A stretch of 5,044 nt of DNA from Acidimicrobiales bacterium (GTDB taxonomy: Bacteria; Actinomycetota; Acidimicrobiia; Acidimicrobiales; JABEUL01), in the NCBI GenBank assembly GCA_027451605.1, contig DAIDJA010000149.1, positions 1 to 5,044 on the forward strand, in the 5' to 3' direction. The position numbers and the translations under genes were made by a program. Under the pieces are notes generated by a model. That model had not been told where the DNA came from and ran no database searches. It saw only the letters and a list, made by a program, of their open reading frames with translations. Below are positions 1-5,044 of this stretch, in pieces (position 1 is the first letter of the stretch; each line of letters begins with the position of its first letter).

Positions 1-176
1 CGGCGGTTGCCGGTGACAGTTGGCCTTCCAGCTATGAGTTGGCTAACTTCTTAGCTTGGTTTGCAGTCATTTCGTTAGTTATATTTCACCTATTCGAATT
101 TTATATTACAAGAACGCAAAATATTGAGTTAAATGTCGATCCAGCGGACCATAGGTCATCTGATACCGTAAATTAG
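1..176 (+). CDS. C-terminal fragment of a membrane protein (5' end outside window)
   Basis: The third forward frame is open from the window edge to a TAG at 174-176, giving 57 codons, while the other two forward frames close early (TGA near base 13, TAG at 52). The peptide has one strongly hydrophobic, aromatic stretch at about its residues 13-35 (LANFLAWFAVISLVIFHLF), which reads as a last transmembrane helix. A polar, acidic tail of about 20 residues (TRTQNIELN then DPADHRSSD) follows and would probably be cytoplasmic. I do not recognise the family; too little remains to assign a function. It runs in the same direction as the transpeptidase gene, so the two could be co-transcribed. The call rests on the open frame and the helix-plus-tail composition. 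The rest of the gene lies to the left of the window. Confidence 0.6.
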   Translation, partial: AVAGDSWPSSYELANFLAWFAVISLVIFHLFEFYITRTQNIELNVDPADHRSSDTVN

Positions 177-261
177 AATTTTATTATATCGAAATAAATT
201 TAAGTAAATTTCCCGCTAAACTGTACTGCAGGTTGAGTTTTCATTGCCCTTATTTGATATT

Positions 262-1383
262 ATGCTGAAGAAACTTTTTTTATACTGTCTGATATCTGTC
301 GCCCTATTGGTCGTTTTTGTCACAACGGCTAGTTTTAACGAAAGTTCCGGGAGAGCTCAATCGATTGCTTCCGCAAATTCAAATTCGCCGTCGAAGCAAT
401 CGCAGAATTTACCGGGCAAAATTCAGCAGGTAATTCCTAAGCAGTTGCCTTTAACTTTAGTATCAACTGCTCCTATATCAGGGGCGACTAATGTGGCGCT
501 GTCACCGACCATCGTGCTACAATTTTCTCAAAGTATTGCTCCTAACAGTCCGATGCCGTGGCTATCTCCTTCAATCCCGGGAACTTGGTCTGTAACGACT
601 CCCGACGGATTAACTTTTACGCCTCAGGGTGAATTTACTCCCTTCACACAAGTTTCGATTAACCTGCCTGGCGGACCCGGAGGCATTATGAGTGACAATT
701 CTCAATACTTAAGTCAAAATCAGGTAATTACCTTTACGACACAACCCGGATCCGTAATTCAGTTGCAGGAGGATCTTGCTGAACTGGGATATCTGCCTCT
801 TTCCTACACAGCCACAACCAATACATTTGCGTGGCAGTACCAAAATGTTCCTGCGGGCTTGCAGGCACTCTGGCAACCGGGTGTTTTTACCGAGATGACA
901 AAGGCGGCGGTAATGTCATTTGAATACTACAATGGATTATCCATAGACGGTATTGCGGGTCAACAGGTATGGACCGCTCTGCAGAGTGATTTGGCTTCAA
1001 ATAAGACTAATCCGTTTGGCTACTCCTATGTTATGGTCACTAAGAACCAACCGGAAACCGTTCAGGTCTGGCATAACGGACAGGTTGCGTTTTCAACGTT
1101 GGCAAATACCGGAATTGCCGCCGCGCCAACCCCCGATGGCACATTTGCCATATACCTGCGATATACTTCGACAACCATGAAGGGCGTGAATCCCAACGGT
1201 ACCCATTATGATGATCCAAACATACCTTGGGTCAGCTACTTCAACGGTGGCGATGCTTTACACGGATTCATCAGAGCAAGCTACGGCTTCCCTCAAAGTG
1301 TTGGCTGCGTTGAGATGCCTTTTTCTTCCGCACAGACAGTTTTCAATCTGACTACCTTTGGTACTTTGGTAAATATCTCCTAG
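262..1383 (+). CDS. Exported L,D-transpeptidase with Ig-like and peptidoglycan-binding domains
   Basis: Predicted peptidoglycan cross-linking enzyme (YkuD fold) acting outside the membrane, where such enzymes form 3-3 cross-links or attach proteins to stem peptides. From ATG 262 the protein has 373 residues. Residues 1-23 are a signal peptide or anchor (MLKK, then a long hydrophobic core), followed by a Ser/Asn/Gln-rich linker to about 60. Residues 66-162 form an SbsA-type Ig-like domain (STAPISGATNVALSPTI, then FTFTTQ-like strands). Residues 164-241 form a peptidoglycan-binding domain (QLQEDLAELGY ... GLSIDGIAGQQVW) with an insertion in the middle. Residues 254-372 are the YkuD domain, with His334 in ALHGF and the nucleophile Cys349 in SVGCVEM. 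The usual motif is S-H/R-G-C-V-R, so Val and Glu replace the typical residues. A TTG at 244 is in frame, but ATG 262 puts the basic pair right before the hydrophobic core. Neither start has a strong ribosome binding site. The gene ends 12 bases from the opposing glycosyltransferase gene. Confidence 0.9.
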   Translation: MLKKLFLYCLISVALLVVFVTTASFNESSGRAQSIASANSNSPSKQSQNLPGKIQQVIPKQLPLTLVSTAPISGATNVALSPTIVLQFSQSIAPNSPMPWLSPSIPGTWSVTTPDGLTFTPQGEFTPFTQVSINLPGGPGGIMSDNSQYLSQNQVITFTTQPGSVIQLQEDLAELGYLPLSYTATTNTFAWQYQNVPAGLQALWQPGVFTEMTKAAVMSFEYYNGLSIDGIAGQQVWTALQSDLASNKTNPFGYSYVMVTKNQPETVQVWHNGQVAFSTLANTGIAAAPTPDGTFAIYLRYTSTTMKGVNPNGTHYDDPNIPWVSYFNGGDALHGFIRASYGFPQSVGCVEMPFSSAQTVFNLTTFGTLVNIS

Positions 1384-1395
1384 ATTAGCTCATAC

Positions 1396-2559
1396 CTAAA
1401 TTGAGATTTTATGCTTTTGAATAAAGCCCTTAACCAAAAGCTCAATTGCCTTATCTGCCACCAAATCCCATGAACACTCGCGAGCCATAACCTGTGCGTT
1501 TTTAGAGAGCTGTAGTAACTCTTCGGGCTTATTTAAAAGTTCGGTTACCCTTGCCACAAATTCAATTGAACTGTCTACAAGGTATCCCGTTTGGCCATTT
1601 TTTACGGAATCCCGGTGTCCGATAATATTAGTAGCAACGGCCGGAGTGCCGCAAGCGGCAGCTTCAGCCAGAGTAAGTCCCCATCCTTCACGCATGGAAT
1701 TAGACACAATTAACGACGCGGACCTATACAGTGATATCAGCTCCCCGTCACTTATCCTGCCCGGCAATAAGACCCAATCTTGCAGTTTTTTTTCATTGAC
1801 GAAGTCGATAAGATTTTGGCGCTCGTAACCGTCGCCGGCGATTATAACTTTAAGGGAGTCAATCTGCTCTTTGACCTGCATTAATATCTTAAGTAACTCC
1901 AAATGTCGCTTAACGGGAACAAGACGTCCCACCGAAATTACAAGCGGATATTCTGATTTTAAAGACAGATCTGCCGAGAACTTTGTATCAATTCCGGGGT
2001 GGACGACATGAATATTTTCCTTTGGCAACTTTAAGTTATCGGTCAGTTCGGTGGCAGTTGACTCAGAAGGAGTTAGAATTGTCTCTTTTTTATAAAACAG
2101 TGGCGCAATTTTTTCCTCAAGTTGTTGACCCAATGTCGCCAAATAATTATTAAACACCAAGCGCCACATCTCCCCATGCACGTGATGAATAATAGTCAGC
2201 CGAGGCACATTTGACCAGACCGGTGAGAAAAATGGCATACCGTTCCATATCTCAATTAGTGCCTGGCTTCGCTTATCTTCATGCACGATCCAACTGGCAG
2301 CACTCCTAAAAAATACCGTATATCGACTACCTTTTCTGCTCACCGAATAACCAGACCTCTGCTGATACTTAGAATGACCGTATGCCACCGAAGTACGCAT
2401 ACTCACAGCCAAGCCATGATCGGCAAATCGCCTAAGTATTTCGTGAGCATGAAGCTCAGACCCCCCGGCTTCGGCGTCGTCTAAATCTCTCCAGCCTAAG
2501 ACATGGACAGACTTTAAATTTACCCTATTTGCGAGTTCATAATAGTCTATATCAGCCAT
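1396..2559 (-). CDS. GT4-type (GT-B fold) glycosyltransferase
   Basis: Predicted retaining glycosyltransferase that moves a sugar from a nucleotide donor to a lipid- or glycan-linked acceptor at the cytoplasmic face of the membrane. It has 387 residues, the normal length for a two-domain GT-B enzyme. The N-terminal domain opens with VLGWRDLDD and the glycine-rich AGGSE (31-35), then WNGMPFF (105-111) and HHVHGEMW (125-132). The C-terminal domain has GRLVPVK (211-217), whose Arg212 and Lys217 are expected to hold the donor phosphates. It also has the GT4 E-x7-E signature, Glu291 to Glu299 in EGWGLTLAEA, followed by GTPAVAT and a GYLV strand. From memory it resembles mycobacterial Rv0225; donor and acceptor are unknown. 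Its ATG directly follows the TAA of the methyltransferase gene, so the two are almost certainly co-transcribed and probably translationally coupled. The start has no good ribosome binding site of its own, only a weak GAGAC upstream. Confidence 0.9.
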   Translation of the reverse strand: MADIDYYELANRVNLKSVHVLGWRDLDDAEAGGSELHAHEILRRFADHGLAVSMRTSVAYGHSKYQQRSGYSVSRKGSRYTVFFRSAASWIVHEDKRSQALIEIWNGMPFFSPVWSNVPRLTIIHHVHGEMWRLVFNNYLATLGQQLEEKIAPLFYKKETILTPSESTATELTDNLKLPKENIHVVHPGIDTKFSADLSLKSEYPLVISVGRLVPVKRHLELLKILMQVKEQIDSLKVIIAGDGYERQNLIDFVNEKKLQDWVLLPGRISDGELISLYRSASLIVSNSMREGWGLTLAEAAACGTPAVATNIIGHRDSVKNGQTGYLVDSSIEFVARVTELLNKPEELLQLSKNAQVMARECSWDLVADKAIELLVKGFIQKHKISI

Positions 2560-3300
2560 TTATTTACGTCTCATTATGACAGCGAGATTCCACGTAATTA
2601 CTTCATTCAACAGTGGGACTTTCAAAATGGGCTTTGTCCACGACGGATAGTATCTGGGACGCAAATCTAAAATTTCTACCTGATCCATGTCTTTAACCAT
2701 GGTCATTACGTCCTTAATTTTAATTTTAAAAAGGGACTCTCCGAAGGCATTTTTAACCTTCTTTTGATATTTTTTTTCGTATAGCTTCTTCGCATACTCG
2801 CCGCCTAAGTAGTGCCAGGGCGAGGTTTCATGACCACCCCATGGCGAGTACCAACCGGTAAAACAGAAAAATATGATTCCGTCTTGCTTCGTAATCCTTA
2901 TCATCTCATCGATAAATTTTTTGGGGTCGGCGACATGTTCCAAAACGTTTGATGAAAAACTAATATCTACCGTTCGATCGCGAAACGGAATATTGTAACC
3001 GTCTGCGACCATCGAATTATTAGGAGGCGTCCCTCTCCAGTAAAGTTCTTCGACGAATGGCTCCAGCACGAAACATTTTGCGCCGTTAGCCTTAAATGCT
3101 GCGCTGAAATAACCGGCACCCCCACCGATATCAAGCACTGTCATGTCCTCAATGACGGTATAACGCCTCAATAACCTAATGCCATCTAATGCCAAAAAGC
3201 CATAAAACGAATCGGGGTCAGTCTGTTCGTTTCTAAATGAATTTAATAGTTTAAATGTATTTGTAAGATTTCTTTGTTCTGGATTAAATTTTAATTTCAT
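2560..3300 (-). CDS. Class I SAM-dependent methyltransferase, Rv0224c-like
   Basis: Predicted cytoplasmic or membrane-associated methyltransferase using S-adenosylmethionine; the substrate is probably a sugar or glycolipid, inferred from its neighbours. The 246-residue protein has the SAM-binding motif I VLDIGGGAG (55-63), the acidic residue Glu80 at the end of the second strand (VLEP), and the fourth-strand block VDISFSSNVLEHV (111-123) followed by a KKFIDEM helix and DGIIFF strand, as in the Methyltransf_11 family. Beyond the core it carries SPWGGHETSPWHYLGG (152-167) and KNAFGESLF (183-191), which I remember in an actinobacterial subgroup with Rv0224c, as well as the N-terminal RNEQTDPDSFYG. 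The end (RPRYYPSW ... VPLLNEVITWNLAVIM) is hydrophobic and may touch the membrane. It lies 140 bases downstream of the flavoprotein gene and ends in TAA immediately before the glycosyltransferase ATG. No Shine-Dalgarno sequence is visible upstream of ATG 3300. Confidence 0.9.
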   Translation of the reverse strand: MKLKFNPEQRNLTNTFKLLNSFRNEQTDPDSFYGFLALDGIRLLRRYTVIEDMTVLDIGGGAGYFSAAFKANGAKCFVLEPFVEELYWRGTPPNNSMVADGYNIPFRDRTVDISFSSNVLEHVADPKKFIDEMIRITKQDGIIFFCFTGWYSPWGGHETSPWHYLGGEYAKKLYEKKYQKKVKNAFGESLFKIKIKDVMTMVKDMDQVEILDLRPRYYPSWTKPILKVPLLNEVITWNLAVIMRRK

Positions 3301-3440
3301 CGATAACTATGATTGTGCCCAATTGGGATAAATGCAGTAAACAAAAATATTAATCAACGTTAATGCTCATAAATTTAACTTACTACAGCTTATTAGCTTC
3401 AACATCAGATTTCTATAATAATCGTCATAAATTAAACCAA
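3301..3440. other. Intergenic gap inside the minus-strand envelope block
   Basis: This is 140 AT-rich bases between the flavoprotein stop and the methyltransferase ATG. I find no ORF worth calling, no strong stem-plus-T-run terminator and no convincing promoter pair. It holds a perfect 10-base palindrome, CCCAATTGGG (3318-3327), 18 bases upstream of the ATG on the minus strand. It also holds a short ATTAA/TTAAT dyad (3349-3364) and a 4-base AGCT stem (3387-3398). The gap is long enough for a second promoter serving the methyltransferase-glycosyltransferase pair, so whether all three genes form one transcript is open. Confidence 0.5.
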
Positions 3441-4919
3441 TTATTTATCAGTCATGAATATCGGGGCACTGCGATCTGACAAATTCCGATTAGCTTCATT
3501 TGCCATAATTTCATGATAATCAGAGTCAACATTCACGGCCCAGATATCGTTTTTAGCGCCGAATATATTCTCGACTGCCAACATTGCCGTATACATTGAA
3601 TGATCTTGATTGTTATAACGGTGCATTCCGTTTCTTCCGACCGGATAGACGTTGACCAAATTGTCTGTCAACCAACTTTTGATTGACTCGACATTATCCT
3701 TGTAGGACAGATCATATACGGGATAGGCATTTGCCATCTTAACTACGTAACCATGGTCAACTAAGGCCGGATCAACTAGATTAAGCTTAAGAAGTTCGTC
3801 TTTAGCCATTTCAATCAGGTCGGCATCGGGCATATTCCAAATGTCATCTCCTTGGTTCACAAAGTACTCCATGCCCAAACAGGTTGTACCGTCTTTTACC
3901 ATACTTGGAGACCATGCCCCATAATTTTGAATTCTACCCACCTTAACCTTAGGATAGTGGATATAGATCCAATTGTCCGGAAACGGAGTGGGATTATTTA
4001 CAACCAACGCTACCAACAGATGATCCCGAAAAGTTAAACATTTTGCCGACTCAATAATCTCCTCCGGCGGTGCAGGCTCCAAACCGAGGATCAAATCCCG
4101 CAAAGGCATTGACGAGATAAAATGATCTATCCCCAACTCTTCAGAATTTTCGAATTTATCCTTAATTACTAATTTAACCGCACGATTCGAATTGCGAATG
4201 ATTTTAGAGACTTTACGTTCGAATTTTACTTCGGCTCCCGATTCTAAAATTTTACCTGCAGCTGTTTCCCACATCTGACCGGGTCCAAATTTTGGATAGA
4301 GAAACTCTTCTATTAAGCTAGTCACTTTCGTATTACGGTTTGTAAAGGGAAGGGAGTGCAGTAACAAGGTTCCGACAGATAAATTCTTAATGCGTTGAGC
4401 GGCCCAATCGGCCTGAATTAACTTCGCATCTATTCCCCAGACCTTTTCCGTATAAGATTTAAAAAACGTACGATATAATCGCCAGCCAAATTTTTGAGCG
4501 ACATAATTCTCATAGTTGGAAAGATCCTTAACTGGCTTGACTTTGACAGCTAAAAAAGACAGTAGGCATCTTAAACTTTCGATCGAACCGAGGGTCTTTA
4601 GGGCTCTAAGTGGCTGCAACGGATAATCAAAAAATTTACCTTCGTAGTAAATTCTGCTCAAACGTGGGCGCACCATCAGATTTTCATCGCCGGGCAATAT
4701 TTCTCGCCAAAGATCCTCAACGGCTTGAACCTTTGTAAAAAATCTATGTCCACCGATATCAAATCTCCAATTATCTCGAACGACAGTTCTTGATAGCCCC
4801 CCGGGGACAGAATCAATTTCAATTATAACCGGTTTAATCCCCCGTTTAACCAACTGGTAGCAGGCGGTAATTCCTGCCGGTCCGGCGCCGGCGACGGCAA
4901 CTCTTGTATTTTGATCCAC
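3441..4919 (-). CDS. FAD-dependent oxidoreductase related to UDP-galactopyranose mutase
   Basis: Predicted flavoprotein of the amine-oxidase / protoporphyrinogen-oxidase superfamily, in the branch often labelled UDP-galactopyranose-mutase-like. The N-terminus is a Rossmann dinucleotide fold: VAVAGAGPAG (7-16), Glu34 expected to bind the adenosine ribose, and the GG pair of GGLSRT (40-45). DIGGHRFFT (54-62) aligns by eye with the flavin-contacting loop of Glf (YGAHIFHT). Next come RPRLSRIYYEGKFFDYPL (84-101), YTEKVWGI (156-163) and DWAAQRIKNLS (171-181). The C-terminus closes the FAD site with GRNGMHRYNNQDHS (428-441). At 492 residues it is about 100 longer than classical Glf, so ring contraction of UDP-galactose is not assured; another sugar or a lipid is possible. 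The start is GTG at 4919: an in-frame TAA lies at 4929-4931, so no longer form exists, and no strong ribosome binding site is seen. It is the first of three envelope genes on this strand. Confidence 0.88.
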   Translation of the reverse strand: MDQNTRVAVAGAGPAGITACYQLVKRGIKPVIIEIDSVPGGLSRTVVRDNWRFDIGGHRFFTKVQAVEDLWREILPGDENLMVRPRLSRIYYEGKFFDYPLQPLRALKTLGSIESLRCLLSFLAVKVKPVKDLSNYENYVAQKFGWRLYRTFFKSYTEKVWGIDAKLIQADWAAQRIKNLSVGTLLLHSLPFTNRNTKVTSLIEEFLYPKFGPGQMWETAAGKILESGAEVKFERKVSKIIRNSNRAVKLVIKDKFENSEELGIDHFISSMPLRDLILGLEPAPPEEIIESAKCLTFRDHLLVALVVNNPTPFPDNWIYIHYPKVKVGRIQNYGAWSPSMVKDGTTCLGMEYFVNQGDDIWNMPDADLIEMAKDELLKLNLVDPALVDHGYVVKMANAYPVYDLSYKDNVESIKSWLTDNLVNVYPVGRNGMHRYNNQDHSMYTAMLAVENIFGAKNDIWAVNVDSDYHEIMANEANRNLSDRSAPIFMTDK

Positions 4920-4967
4920 AATTTTAACTTAACTAATTTAAAAATATGATGATCTTTACTAAGGACC

Positions 4968-4973
4968 ATTATA
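4968..4973 (-). promoter_or_regulatory. Candidate -10 box of the flavoprotein gene
   Basis: On the minus strand this reads TATAAT, a perfect sigma-70-type -10 hexamer, 48 bases upstream of the GTG start. That would give a leader of about 40 bases. The best -35 candidate is TTGTAA (minus strand of 4994-4999), but the 20-base spacing is longer than the usual 16-18, so the promoter may be weak or activator-dependent. In such AT-rich DNA a chance TATAAT is quite likely. Confidence 0.35.
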
Positions 4974-4996
4974 ATTTAATTAAGAAGATTAAATTA
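4972..4996. repeat. AT-only 9-base inverted repeat in the upstream region
   Basis: TAATTTAAT (4972-4980) and ATTAAATTA (4988-4996) are perfect reverse complements separated by seven bases (TAAGAAG). The dyad fills the interval between the candidate -10 and -35 boxes of the flavoprotein gene, where a repressor would sit. On the plus strand a T-run (5001-5006) follows, but an all-A/T stem makes a poor terminator and no plus-strand gene precedes it. The repeat is real; a regulatory role is only a guess. Confidence 0.4.
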
Positions 4997-5044
4997 CAAA
5001 TTTTTTATCGCCAAAGTATTTATTTAGAACTTTTATTAATAAAT

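Larger units (their letters stand above)
4920..5044. other. AT-rich non-coding right edge
   Basis: No open frame of useful length is seen on either strand in these 125 bases, which are dominated by A and T. The stretch is upstream of the flavoprotein gene and probably contains its promoter (see the TATAAT box and inverted repeat). What lies beyond the window, and whether it is a divergent gene or an upstream operon member, cannot be told. Confidence 0.5.

Noticed and set aside
199..227. Possible promoter TTTAAG-17-TGTACT before the transpeptidase gene
   Set aside because: Only 3 and 4 of 6 bases match the consensus hexamers, which is no better than chance in AT-rich DNA.
244..261. TTG start for the transpeptidase, six codons upstream of the chosen ATG
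   Set aside because: It has a weak AGGTTGAG upstream, but it adds an acidic PLFDI segment before a standard signal peptide. ATG 262 gives the more typical N-terminus. It is not excluded.
953..1180. Forward open frame of 75 codons inside the transpeptidase gene
   Set aside because: It overlaps the peptidoglycan-binding and YkuD coding sequence in another frame, and its Arg/Pro-rich translation resembles no domain.
1646..1828. Forward open frame opposite the glycosyltransferase gene
   Set aside because: It is antisense to the conserved GT4 E-x7-E region; the translation has no recognisable motif.
2281..2484. Forward open frame opposite the glycosyltransferase N-terminus
   Set aside because: It is antisense to the AGGSE region, with no start signal and no recognisable product.
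3414..3419. TATAAT on the plus strand in the 140-base gap
   Set aside because: It points into the antisense strand of the flavoprotein gene, with no -35 partner and no plus-strand gene downstream.
3852..4037. Forward open frame opposite the flavoprotein gene
   Set aside because: It lies wholly within a well-supported gene on the other strand and has no domain-like features.
1..5044. CRISPR array, tRNA, rRNA, insertion sequence or direct-repeat array
   Set aside because: I saw no regularly spaced repeats, no cloverleaf-like or rRNA-like segment, no transposase and no terminal inverted repeats.

Overview
The window is 5,044 bases of moderately AT-rich bacterial DNA using the standard code (three visible stops are TAG, three are TAA, and none of the main genes needs an in-frame TGA read through). 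It carries a cell-envelope region: the tail of a membrane protein, an exported L,D-transpeptidase, and three sugar/polysaccharide-type genes on the opposite strand. From memory, the methyltransferase and glycosyltransferase resemble the mycobacterial neighbours Rv0224c and Rv0225, and the Ig-like + peptidoglycan-binding + YkuD layout is common in Actinomycetota. A lower-GC actinobacterium, or a relative sharing this envelope module, is therefore my best guess. It rests on remembered motifs, not on a search.

Layout, left to right. Bases 1-176 (+) are the 3' end of a membrane-protein gene cut by the window edge. After a 67-85 base gap comes the L,D-transpeptidase gene (262-1383, +). It converges on the minus-strand block with only 12 bases between stop codons. 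The minus strand, read in transcription order, holds a FAD-dependent UDP-galactopyranose-mutase-like flavoprotein (4919-3441), a 140-base gap, a class I SAM-dependent methyltransferase (3300-2560), and a GT4-type glycosyltransferase (2559-1396). The last two abut exactly: the TAA of one is followed at once by the ATG of the other. The right edge (4920-5044) is very AT-rich, has no gene, and holds a TATAAT box on the minus strand and a 9-base inverted repeat.

Together the minus-strand genes look like a small module for making or modifying a surface glycan: a flavoenzyme acting on an activated sugar or lipid precursor, a transferase adding a sugar, and a methyltransferase that could cap or decorate the product. 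The L,D-transpeptidase acts outside the membrane on peptidoglycan. No mobile element, CRISPR array, tRNA or rRNA was seen. I see no clear evidence of a wholly new system. The most unusual points are the variant transpeptidase active-site motif, the mutase-like flavoprotein of uncertain substrate, and the general absence of good Shine-Dalgarno sequences.
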